The translations under genes and the position numbers were made by a program. Below the pieces are notes generated by a model that saw only the letters and a program-made list of their open reading frames with translations, searched no databases and was not told the DNA's origin. DNA of 30,109 nucleotides from JBBQZP01 sp038207585 (GTDB lineage Bacteria > Pseudomonadota > Alphaproteobacteria > Rhodobacterales > Rhodobacteraceae). Where the stretch lies: assembly GCA_038207585.1 (NCBI GenBank), contig JBBQZP010000041.1:1-30109 (forward strand). Reading direction: 5' to 3'. Below are positions 23,309 to 30,109 of the stretch, in pieces; the first letter of the stretch is position 1; every line of letters begins with the position of its first letter.

Positions 23309-25027
23309 TCAGGCGCGCACGCCCGAAAACCGCTGCTGCCAGTCGGCGCGTTCTTCATCGGTGACCTTGCGGAACAGGTTTTCGGGCACATCAAACGCGT
23401 GTTCCGCGGGCAAGGTGCGGATCGCGTGCGCCATATCCTCGGGCCATGACCAGTCGTCGGAATGCAGGGCGGCCATCATCGCCTCGGCCGCATCGGGGAT
23501 GAAGGGTCGCGACAGCACGGCATAAACGCGGATCAGGTTCAGCGCGAGGCGGATCATCGCCTGCGCCGCGTCCGGATCGGTCTTGACCACGCTCCAAGGT
23601 GCTGCGGCTTGCAAATACTCGTTGCCCGCCACCCAGATCGCACGCAATTCGATGGCGGCCTTGCGCACCTCCATCGCGTCCATCAGGGCGGCATAATCCG
23701 TGATCCGCGCGCCGATATCGGCAATCAGCGCGGTTTCCAGCGGGCCGAAACTGCCGCCCGCAGGCACCGTCGCCCCGAATTTTGCAACGGCAAATTTCGT
23801 CACCCGGCTGACCAGATTGCCCAGCACATCGGCCAGATCCTTGTTCACCGAGGTCTGAAAATTCTCCCATGTGAATTCGCTGTCGCTGTTTTCGGGGGCG
23901 TGCGACAGCAGCCACCAGCGCCAGTAGTCAGACGGCAGGATCGACAATGCCTGATCCATGAACACACCCCGCCCTTGGCTGGTGCTGAACTGGCCGCCAT
24001 CATAATTCAGGTAATTGAACGACTTGATATAATCGACCAGCTTCCACGGCTGACCCGACCCCATGATCGTGGCGGGGAAAGACAGGGTGTGGAACGGCAC
24101 GTTGTCCTTGCCCATGAACTGCACATAACGCACATCGTCCGCGCCCAGATCGGTGCGCCACCAGCGTTGCCATGCACTGTCGGGCAGGCCCTGCGCATCG
24201 GCCCATTCGGCGGTCGCCGCGATATATTCGATGGGGGCGTCGAACCAGACGTAGAACACCTTGCCCTCCATTCCCGGCCAGGGCTGATCGCCGCGTTTCA
24301 CAGGCACCCCCCAGTGCAGATCGCGGGTGATGCCCCGGTCCTGCAAGCCGTCGCCATCGTTGAGCCATTTCTTCGCGATGGAGGTGGTCAGGATAGGCCA
24401 GTCGGTTTTGGAATTGATCCACGCCTCCAGCCTGCCGCGCAGGGACCGTTGTTTCAGATACAGATGCTTGGTTTCCCGAACCTCCAACGCGGTAGACCCC
24501 GAAATGGCCGAGCGCGGGTTGATCAGATCGGTCGGATCAAGCTGCTTGGTGCAATTCTCGCACTGATCGCCGCGCGCCTTGTCATAGCCGCAGTTGGGGC
24601 AGGTGCCCTCGATATAGCGATCCGGCAGAAAGCGGTTGTCGGCGATGGAAAAGACCTGCTTTTCCGACACTTCCTCGATCAGGCCATTGTCGGCCAGAAC
24701 CCCTGCAAAGGCTTGGGTGAGGCGGTGGTTGCGCGCGCTGGAGGATCGTCCGAAATGATCGAACGACAGGCGGAACCCGTCGGCGATATCTTTCTGGACG
24801 GCGTGCATTTCGGCGCAAAACTCGGCCACGGGTTTGCCTGCCTTGGCGGCGGCAAGTTCGGCGGGCGTGCCGTGTTCATCGGTGGCGCAGATGAACATCA
24901 CCTCATTTCCGCGCGCCCGCTGATAGCGCGCGTAAAGATCGGCGGGCAACTGGCTGCCCACCAGATTGCCCAAGTGCTTGATCCCGTTGATATAGGGAAT
25001 GGCCGAGGTGATAAGAATGCGTGCCAT
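23309..25027 (-). CDS. metG: Methionyl-tRNA synthetase
   Basis: A 572-residue class I synthetase. The HIGH-type motif is HLGN (residues 18-21, in YINGIKHLGN). The zinc knuckle has C143, C146, C156 and C159 (CPNC...CENC). The WFDAPIEYIAAT and MGKDNVPFHTLSFPA blocks are specific to MetRS. The KMSKS loop reads FSTSQ, as in many alphaproteobacterial MetRS proteins. The anticodon domain follows (FQTSVNKDLADVLGNLVSRV). It lacks the C-terminal EMAP-like tRNA-binding domain. ATG 25027 (MARILITSAIPY) is the true start; the frame extends 23 codons further. Confidence 0.96.
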   Translation of the reverse strand: MARILITSAIPYINGIKHLGNLVGSQLPADLYARYQRARGNEVMFICATDEHGTPAELAAAKAGKPVAEFCAEMHAVQKDIADGFRLSFDHFGRSSSARNHRLTQAFAGVLADNGLIEEVSEKQVFSIADNRFLPDRYIEGTCPNCGYDKARGDQCENCTKQLDPTDLINPRSAISGSTALEVRETKHLYLKQRSLRGRLEAWINSKTDWPILTTSIAKKWLNDGDGLQDRGITRDLHWGVPVKRGDQPWPGMEGKVFYVWFDAPIEYIAATAEWADAQGLPDSAWQRWWRTDLGADDVRYVQFMGKDNVPFHTLSFPATIMGSGQPWKLVDYIKSFNYLNYDGGQFSTSQGRGVFMDQALSILPSDYWRWWLLSHAPENSDSEFTWENFQTSVNKDLADVLGNLVSRVTKFAVAKFGATVPAGGSFGPLETALIADIGARITDYAALMDAMEVRKAAIELRAIWVAGNEYLQAAAPWSVVKTDPDAAQAMIRLALNLIRVYAVLSRPFIPDAAEAMMAALHSDDWSWPEDMAHAIRTLPAEHAFDVPENLFRKVTDEERADWQQRFSGVRA

Positions 25028-25184
25028 GGCGAACCCTTTGCTGACGCGCAAAGTCTTAGCGCGGCTTTGGGTCCGGTGCCAGTGGGCACTTGACATAATG
25101 CCAAAGCCGCACGAACGCTGACCGGGTCAATTCGAACTGCGCTTCGTTTCCATCACGCATGCTTTTCACACCCGGAGATTAACG

Positions 25185-26807
25185 ATGACGACCGGCTATA
25201 TTGACACGAACAATATCGGGCCCGGCGCCCGTTTGGCCTTTCTTGCGGCCGGTGATGAATTCGTGATCCTGCCCGGCGTGACGGTGGCATCGACCACCAC
25301 ATTTGCGACGTCGATGTCGCTTGCTGATCTTCAGCTTATTGTATCGGGCACCCTTGCCGGGACCAGCCTTTTGATCACCGGCCCGGGAAACAGTCTGCGC
25401 ATCGGGCCAAGCGGACAAGTTCTCGCTCTTGCCACGTCGCCTTCGGCGGGTGCAGTGACCCTTGCGGGAGCCGGCTCCAGTATCACCAACGACGGCCAGA
25501 TCATCGCGAACCAATCAATCGCTGTTCTGATGAATGGATCGGCGATTGATTTGCAGAATACCGGGTCGATTTCGGGGGCGACTGGGGTGTTCATCTTCCT
25601 CACCGGGGGCAACCGTTTCATCAATGCGGGCACCGTAACAGCGAGCGGCTATCAGGATGCAGGGTTCAACGAACGCTTCAACAACGCGGTTTTTGTGGAG
25701 GCAACGAACACTCTGGTGACAAACCTTGCCGGAGGAGATTTTATCGCCGTCTCTACCACCGGATCGGGTGCTCGGTTTGGCGGTAATGCGGGCGGCGGTG
25801 TTCTGCAAAACGACGGGGTGATCACGTCGGCGCAGGATTTTGGCGTCAATCTGGGCACCGTAACCGCGGGTCAGTCGCTGATCCGCGTGATGAATTCGGG
25901 AACGATCACCGGGTTTGACGGCGCGTATAACGGCAGCGTCAACGCGGATGTTCTGGTCAACAGTGGCATACTGCGCGGCGATGTTTTTCTGGGCGCCGGT
26001 GCGGATGTGTTTGAAGGGCGCGGCGGGAAGGTTGTGGGCACCGTGTTCGGCGGCGCGGGGGATGATCAGTTCATCGTGTCGGACGCGGGCATCGTGATTT
26101 CGGAAGCGGTGAGCGGCGGCACGGATACCCTGCGGTCCACCGTCAGCATCACGCTTGCCAATAATGTCGAGCGGCTGGTTCTTCTGGGCACTGACGATCT
26201 GCGCGGGTACGGCACTTCGGCGAATGACATTATCACCGGCAATGCGGGCGACAACCGGATTACCGGCAATGCCGGAAATGATCTGATCTCCGGGCTGGAC
26301 GGCGATGACCGGTTGCGCGGCCATAACGGCAACGACACGCTTTATGGCGGCGATGGCGATGACTGGATCCTGGGCAATGCAGGGCTGGATACGCTGAGCG
26401 GCGGTGAGGGTGACGATCAGCTTTATGGCGGGCCGGGGTCAGACCTGATCTATGGCGGTGATGGTGCGGATACGCTGATTGGCGGCGCTGGCCGCGATAC
26501 GCTTGCCGGCAACGGCGGGGCGGATCACTTTGTGTTTGAAACCCGCACAGACAGCCCGACGGCTGCAAGCGACCGGATCAGCGGGTTTGTGAAGGGCGAG
26601 GACAAGATCGACCTTTCGGAACTGGTGACAGGCAGCTTTGCGTTTCGTGGCACCGGCATTCTGCAAAACGGCCCGGCGCAGGTGCAATTGCGTGAAACCG
26701 GCGGCTCGACCTTCGTGCGCATTGATCTGAACGGCGACCGGCTGATCGACATGCAGATTTTCGTCACCGCCCAGACCGGGCTGCACGCATCGGATTTCAT
26801 TCTGTGA
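25185..26807 (+). CDS. RTX-type calcium-binding secreted protein
   Basis: A 540-residue protein without an N-terminal signal peptide, as expected for type I secretion with a C-terminal signal. Residues about 30-330 are rich in short G/N/T-rich strands (ITNDGQIIANQSIAVLMNG, NTGSISGATG, NAGTVTASG, NDGVITSAQDFGV, NSGTITGF), suggesting a parallel beta-solenoid. Residues 352-448 hold about ten GGxGxDxLx calcium-binding nonapeptides. The last ~92 residues (FVFETRTDSPTAASDRISGF...DKIDLSEL...HASDFIL) resemble the serralysin-type C-terminal domain. No catalytic motif was seen; adhesion, surface layer or matrix roles are possible. No T1SS genes adjoin. ATG 25185 has GGAGA upstream. Confidence 0.88.
   Translation: MTTGYIDTNNIGPGARLAFLAAGDEFVILPGVTVASTTTFATSMSLADLQLIVSGTLAGTSLLITGPGNSLRIGPSGQVLALATSPSAGAVTLAGAGSSITNDGQIIANQSIAVLMNGSAIDLQNTGSISGATGVFIFLTGGNRFINAGTVTASGYQDAGFNERFNNAVFVEATNTLVTNLAGGDFIAVSTTGSGARFGGNAGGGVLQNDGVITSAQDFGVNLGTVTAGQSLIRVMNSGTITGFDGAYNGSVNADVLVNSGILRGDVFLGAGADVFEGRGGKVVGTVFGGAGDDQFIVSDAGIVISEAVSGGTDTLRSTVSITLANNVERLVLLGTDDLRGYGTSANDIITGNAGDNRITGNAGNDLISGLDGDDRLRGHNGNDTLYGGDGDDWILGNAGLDTLSGGEGDDQLYGGPGSDLIYGGDGADTLIGGAGRDTLAGNGGADHFVFETRTDSPTAASDRISGFVKGEDKIDLSELVTGSFAFRGTGILQNGPAQVQLRETGGSTFVRIDLNGDRLIDMQIFVTAQTGLHASDFIL
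26238..26528 (+). repeat. RTX nonapeptide repeat tract
   Basis: About ten consecutive 27-base units encode GxxGxDxLx nonapeptides, e.g. GNAGNDLIS, GGDGDDWIL, GGEGDDQLY and GGDGADTLI. Each pair of units forms a calcium-binding beta-roll half turn. Units differ at many bases, so the tract is an old protein repeat rather than a recent DNA duplication. Confidence 0.9.
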
Positions 26808-26819
26808 TCAGCGGACCGA

Positions 26820-27380
26820 TCAGGGCGTCGGGTCGGGCGGCGGCACGCGGCCTTTGAGCATGCGGGTCAGGGTGCCGTCGCCCTCCATCTCGCGTTTCAG
26901 GGCGGCCAGAATGTGCAGCGTCATCAGGCTGTAGATGCACATGCCCAACAGCCCATGCAGCGCGAAACCGGTCTTTTCCCACGCCTCGGATACCGGGGCG
27001 ATCGGGGGCAGGGTGACGGAGTTCCACAGCACAACGTCGATACCCGTGGCCGAACTGGCAACCCAGCCCGCGAGCGGCATGGCAATCAGCAGGGCGTAAA
27101 ATAAAAGATGCCCCGCGCGGGCGAAGGTAACGCTCCACCCGGTGCCGATGGGGCGAGGCGGCGGGCTGATCAGGTGCCAGACCACGCGCAAAATCACCAG
27201 CCCCAGCATCGTCAGGCCCAGGCTTTTGTGCAGGCCGTAAAGCCACAGGCTGTCAAGGCCCGGCTTCATGTCGGTGATCCGCGCGCCCAGTGCCAGCATG
27301 ACGATGATCAGCAGCGCCATGCCCCAATGCAGCGCCCGTGACACGATCCCGTAGCTTTGAGAGTTGTTGCGCAAATCCAT
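26820..27380 (-). CDS. Cytochrome b561 family protein
   Basis: A 186-residue four-helix membrane cytochrome b. Candidate haem-ligating histidines are H18 (SRALHWGMALLI), H51 (YGLHKSLGL), H142 (GFALHGLLG) and H156 (LMTLHILAALK), each within or beside a hydrophobic helix. Family members move electrons between quinones and periplasmic partners. It follows the YceI gene by 13 bases on the same strand, a common pairing. It ends 12 bases from the convergent RTX gene. Confidence 0.92.
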   Translation of the reverse strand: MDLRNNSQSYGIVSRALHWGMALLIIVMLALGARITDMKPGLDSLWLYGLHKSLGLTMLGLVILRVVWHLISPPPRPIGTGWSVTFARAGHLLFYALLIAMPLAGWVASSATGIDVVLWNSVTLPPIAPVSEAWEKTGFALHGLLGMCIYSLMTLHILAALKREMEGDGTLTRMLKGRVPPPDPTP

Positions 27381-27393
27381 TGCGGAAACCCCG

Positions 27394-27966
27394 TCAGTTC
27401 ACTGCAGCAATCTGCGCCAGAATATCAAGCCGCACCTGATCGCTGACCAGATCCGACCAGCCGGTTGCGCCAAAATCACTGCGCTGCACGGCCCCGGTCA
27501 TGCGGATGGTCAGGTGGCTTTGGTCATCCGCCGCATACCCCGCCTGCCGGGCGATGCGGGCCTGCATCACAACGGGGCGCGCAATGCCACGGATGGTCAG
27601 GCTTCCCTCAACCTGGGCTGTGCCATCGGCGGCGGCGGTCACGCGGGTGCTTTGAAAGGTGATCGTCGGGTACTCCCGCGCGTCCAGCACCTTTGGCCCC
27701 TTCATCGCCTGCGCGGCAAAGGGAAAGCTGGCGCTCGCCCCGCTGGCATCCAGTGTCACCGCGATCTGGCTGGCGGCGACCGATTTGAAATCAAGCTGCA
27801 GATCGGCGCGGGTCACGGGCATGGTGCCGGTGATTTTATCCGGGCCGAAATCCGTCTCAAACCCCACGACGGAGGCTTCGGGCAACAGCGAATAGGCAGT
27901 CAGACCCGCCTGTGCCTGCGTCGCCAGCAGGGCGGCTATGGCAGCAATTATCTTTAGCTTGCGCAT
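27394..27966 (-). CDS. YceI-family periplasmic protein
   Basis: A 190-residue lipocalin-like YceI protein with a Sec signal peptide (MRKLKIIAAIAALLATQAQA). Recognisable family parts are VVGFETDFGPDKITGTMP, LDAREYPTITFQSTRV, the TIRGIARPVVMQARI segment and RSDFGATGW. YceI proteins bind isoprenoid-type lipids such as quinones and often pair with cytochrome b561, as here. ATG 27966 has GGAGG upstream. Confidence 0.93.
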   Translation of the reverse strand: MRKLKIIAAIAALLATQAQAGLTAYSLLPEASVVGFETDFGPDKITGTMPVTRADLQLDFKSVAASQIAVTLDASGASASFPFAAQAMKGPKVLDAREYPTITFQSTRVTAAADGTAQVEGSLTIRGIARPVVMQARIARQAGYAADDQSHLTIRMTGAVQRSDFGATGWSDLVSDQVRLDILAQIAAVN

Positions 27967-28044
27967 GTCGGTTCCTCCGGAACGATAAGGATAGCACGGA
28001 AATGCCCGACGGCAGCAGTGCCGGACTATTATTTGCGCGGCCCG

Positions 28045-28683
28045 TCACACCGGGCAGGGGGTCAGGGACGGTTGTCCATACCGAGGGCGATACATCGTCC
28101 ATGCCGCCACCGGGTCGGTGCGGGCGCGAAGGCGCTGCAACCGCCAGCCCGGAACGCCCCCCTCCAGCGCAAGGTTCGGCCCGATGGAGGGCGCGGGGTC
28201 CAGCCGCCAGCGGCTTTCAATGCCCTGCGCGCCGCCCTCGCCGGGGGTCAGCACAATGCCAAGGGGCGGGGGCCTGCGCCCCTGTGCGGCATCGGCCCCG
28301 GTTTCGGCGGCCAGATGCAACCGGCGCACCGGGGTCAGAGACGGGATGCCCGGCAGATCGGCAATCACCAAGGGTGCCGCACCCGAGCGCAGACATTCCT
28401 CGGCCGACCACATCAGATCTTCGGGCCGTCGTGCCATTGCAAAGATGATGCGCGACGGTTCGGCAAATTCGCACAGGCCCGGCGCGTAAAGCCGTTCCGG
28501 TATCCACGCTGCCCCGATCCAGATCACCGTGCCGCTGCATTCGCCCATCAGCATCGCGGCCAAGGTGCGCCGGGCGGGGCCGCAAAACTCATGCACCCGG
28601 CCGCGGGCAAGCGCCAGATCGCCAACCAGCCGCTGCATCGGCCGCGCCTTCGGGGCGTAAAGATGGGCCAGAGGATTCGCCAT
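28045..28683 (-). CDS. ImuA-like SOS protein
   Basis: About 212 residues resembling ImuA (RecA/SulA-related), an accessory factor of the ImuB-DnaE2 mutagenic translesion system. Supporting blocks are ARGRVHEFCGPARRTLAAML, GTVIWIGAAWIPERLYAPGL, ARRPEDLMWSAEECLRSGAA, PLVIADLPGIPSLTPVRRLH and LGIVLTPGEGGAQGIESRW. No Walker A motif is visible, as usual for ImuA. ATG 28683 (MANPLAHLYAPKARP) is favoured because the LexA box abuts the alternative ATG at 28698. No imuB or dnaE2 follows; the next gene is the YceI gene. Confidence 0.7.
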   Translation of the reverse strand: MANPLAHLYAPKARPMQRLVGDLALARGRVHEFCGPARRTLAAMLMGECSGTVIWIGAAWIPERLYAPGLCEFAEPSRIIFAMARRPEDLMWSAEECLRSGAAPLVIADLPGIPSLTPVRRLHLAAETGADAAQGRRPPPLGIVLTPGEGGAQGIESRWRLDPAPSIGPNLALEGGVPGWRLQRLRARTDPVAAWTMYRPRYGQPSLTPCPV

Positions 28684-28698
28684 ACCGCAAGGTGGCAT

Positions 28699-28713
28699 GT
28701 TCGCATTATGTTC
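28699..28713. promoter_or_regulatory. LexA (SOS) box
   Basis: GTTC at 28699-28702 and GTTC at 28710-28713 are separated by exactly seven bases (GCATTAT). This is the direct-repeat LexA site GTTC-N7-GTTC known in Alphaproteobacteria. It lies 16 bases before the preferred ImuA-like start and faces the aldo/keto reductase gene on the other side. Confidence 0.78.
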
Positions 28714-28757
28714 TCAAGCTGCATCCGCACCCGTCATCACTTTGCCGCAAGGAAAGC

Positions 28758-28787
28758 CCGGCGCGCATCTTGCCAAGCGCGCGCCGG
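28758..28787. repeat. GC hairpin upstream of the aldo/keto reductase
   Basis: CCGGCGCGC (28758-28766) and GCGCGCCGG (28779-28787) are perfect 9-base inverted arms with a 12-base loop in the divergent region. There is no T tract. It could be an operator, a leader structure or chance in GC-rich DNA. Confidence 0.35.
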
Positions 28788-28823
28788 CCGCTAGGGTAAG
28801 GCGCGAAATCGAAAGGATATCTC

Positions 28824-29315
28824 ATGCAGATGCTTGCCCTTGGTCAGACCGGAATGACGGTGTCGGAGCTGTGCCTTGGCACGATGACCTGGGGCACCCA
28901 GAACAGCCAAAGTCAGGCGCATGACCAGATCGCGATGGCGCTGGAACACGGGGTCAACTTCTGGGACACCGCCGAGATGTATCCGACAAACCCCGTCAGC
29001 GCGGCCACGGTCGGCGAAACCGAGGCCATCATCGGCAGATGGTTTGCGCGCGGCGGGCGCGACAAGATCGTGCTGGCGACCAAGGTTTCGGGCGAAGGCA
29101 ACGGCTTTACGCGCGGCGGCGCGCGCATCACCGGCGCGGTGCTGCGTGAGGCGGTCGAGGGGTCATTGAAGCGGCTTAAGACCGACTATATCGACCTTTA
29201 TCAACTGCATTGGGCCAATCGGGGCGCCTATCACTTCCGCAAGATCTGGGACTATGCGCCGACCGACACCCGCGCGCAGACGCTTTATGCGAGAAAAGGC
29301 GACATGGCTGATTGA
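28824..29315 (+). pseudogene. Aldo/keto reductase (Tas-like), 3' truncated
   Basis: The first ~153 codons match a Tas/YajO-like NADP-dependent aldo/keto reductase: LGQTGMTVSELCLGTMTWGT, the catalytic Asp/Tyr pair in FWDTAEMYPTNP, the Lys in VLATKVSGEG, and YIDLYQLHWANRGAYHF with the catalytic His. Family members are about 345 residues long. After DTRAQT (to ~29282) the sequence turns AT-rich, homology ends and a chance stop occurs at 29313-29315. The C-terminal half of the barrel is absent. Start 28824 has AAAGGA upstream. The cause is probably the contig join rather than natural decay. Confidence 0.85.
29280..29292. other. Abrupt composition junction
   Basis: Left of about 29282 the sequence is GC-rich and codes for the aldo/keto reductase. 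From 29284 it is AT-rich and reads FMREKATW, the pattern expected inside a YgjP-type protein. Both frames run through the junction with no flanking repeat, integrase, tRNA or insertion sequence. This is most simply an assembly join between two organisms. Confidence 0.75.
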
Positions 29316-29703
29316 TCGAGTGGATTATTTTAACAAAATCAATGATTCAAGAGAAGTTAAAACCGGTGCAAATGATTATTTGAGAAAAAAAAACGAAGCA
29401 CGAAAAATTATTTTGGAACGAATAAAAAAATACAATGAACATTACAATTTTAACTACAAAAAAATAGCGATTAGAAATCAACGAACGCGTTGGGGTTCTT
29501 GCTCAGCGCAAGCCAATCTCAATTTTAATTATCGAATCGTATACTTACCCGATAACTTAATAGACTACATAGTTGTGCATGAGCTTTGTCATTTGCGACA
29601 GATGAATCATTCGGCTAAATTTTGGAGCTTGGTAGCCGAAACAATTCCTGGATACAAGAATCAAAGGCAAGAATTAAAAAAGAAGGGCTTGTTGCTTTTT
29701 TAG
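29287..29703 (+). CDS. YgjP-like M48-type zinc metallopeptidase domain protein, N-terminus missing
   Basis: The C-terminal ~138 residues of a YgjP/WLM-like (DUF45) metallopeptidase. IAIRNQRTRWGSCS is the family signature. The zinc motif HELCH is encoded at 29578-29592, with a third candidate ligand in MNHSAKFW. The upstream part (EKATWLIDRVDYFNKI) aligns with the region before the core, so the true N-terminus was probably lost at the junction. ATG 29287 is only the first in-frame Met. AT-rich codons and many Lys/Asn/Ile residues point to a donor unlike the rest, for example a Patescibacteria-type genome (inference). Confidence 0.83.
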   Translation: MREKATWLIDRVDYFNKINDSREVKTGANDYLRKKNEARKIILERIKKYNEHYNFNYKKIAIRNQRTRWGSCSAQANLNFNYRIVYLPDNLIDYIVVHELCHLRQMNHSAKFWSLVAETIPGYKNQRQELKKKGLLLF

Positions 29704-29780
29704 TAAAAAACATGTAGTGTATTTGAGTGAATAAGGCAAATGGTTTTAAAAAATATTAACTATTTATTGTAAATTTACTC

Positions 29781-30109
29781 ATGGAATCACAAAAGGACCC
29801 AGCAGACGAAAGTAGGGAAGATCTACGAAAGCCTTTGATTATATTGGTTTTTTTGCTTTTGATTGATTTGTTAATTCTTCTTGTTTTTGCTTTTTTTACG
29901 CATAGTATCCGTCCGGATTTTACCGTTATTCTGCTATTCATAAGTCTCTGTGTTTATTTTTTGCTCGCAAGACGAAAAAATGAGATTTTCTATTTGATAT
30001 TTTCTTCGCTGATTTCATTCGTTTGGGTTTTTTTTACAAATGATTTGTACAATTACAATCGTGCAACTATAAAAATATTTGGCTTGAATTCATATTTGAT
30101 GGTGGCGTG
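29781..30109 (+). CDS. Membrane protein of unknown function, partial at window end
   Basis: An open frame from ATG 29781 runs off the window without a stop (109 codons). After a charged N-terminus (MESQKDPADESREDLRKP) come three likely membrane helices: LIILVFLLLIDLLILLVFAF, FTVILLFISLCVYFLLA and FYLIFSSLISFVWVFF. No family is recognised. It shares the AT-rich codon style of the preceding metallopeptidase and follows it by 77 bases, so it belongs to the same foreign segment. Confidence 0.65.
   Translation, partial: MESQKDPADESREDLRKPLIILVFLLLIDLLILLVFAFFTHSIRPDFTVILLFISLCVYFLLARRKNEIFYLIFSSLISFVWVFFTNDLYNYNRATIKIFGLNSYLMVA

Noticed and set aside
23462..25093. A 543-codon plus-strand open frame opposite metG
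   Set aside because: It mirrors the metG codons exactly and has no recognisable domain or ribosome binding site.
28758..28787. Rho-independent terminator before the aldo/keto reductase
   Set aside because: The stem has no T tract on either strand and lies in a divergent promoter region where no transcript should end.
29756..29941. Minus-strand 61-codon frame in the AT-rich end
   Set aside because: It overlaps the better-supported membrane-protein frame starting at 29781 and is only Lys/Arg/Ser-rich.

Overview
The first ~29.28 kb looks like one GC-rich alphaproteobacterial chromosome, most likely a member of the Rhodobacterales (Rhodobacteraceae/Roseobacter type). Support comes from the gene order hisD - UPF0262 - low-molecular-weight phosphatase - infA - maf - short RNase E/G - yacG - tRNA-Phe, from an alphaproteobacterial GTTC-N7-GTTC LexA box, and from the overall protein style. 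The last ~0.83 kb (from about 29285) is abruptly AT-rich, with a different codon style. It cuts an aldo/keto reductase gene in two and carries a YgjP-type metallopeptidase plus the start of a membrane protein. That looks like a chimeric contig join, or less likely a very recent transfer.

Layout. 1-6027 (+): the housekeeping block. It is interrupted between the phosphatase gene and infA by a decayed cobT-like VWA gene and a second broken reading frame. 6133-8669 (-): an operon for a glyoxalase-fold protein, a Tat-exported small subunit and a GMC oxidoreductase. A bidirectional terminator separates it from the tRNA. 8775-9065 (-): a ribbon-helix-helix protein. 9203-12205 (+): a ModE-type regulator and the molybdate transporter modABC, with a clear inverted-repeat operator just before modA.

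12318-23291: a divergent carbohydrate regulon. On the minus strand, in transcription order, are a UgpC/MsmK-type ATPase, a glycerol-1-phosphate-dehydrogenase-like (AraM) enzyme, a SIS hexuloisomerase-like protein, an SDR, a HAD-IIA phosphatase and a tagatose/psicose-3-epimerase-like protein. On the plus strand are a binding protein, two permeases, a SorC-type regulator and a broken FGGY sugar kinase. A perfect 9-bp inverted repeat lies between the two arms. Together these read as uptake and conversion of an unidentified sugar or sugar alcohol. The kinase carries a nonsense codon and an apparent internal deletion, so the phosphorylation step may be lost or supplied elsewhere.

23309-25027 (-): metG. 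25185-26807 (+): a secreted RTX-type calcium-binding protein with a beta-solenoid-like front half. 26820-27966 (-): a YceI protein and a cytochrome b561. 28045-28683 (-): an ImuA-like protein with a LexA box but no imuB or dnaE2 beside it. 28824-29315 (+): the truncated aldo/keto reductase. No CRISPR array, insertion sequence, integrase or phage structural gene was seen.
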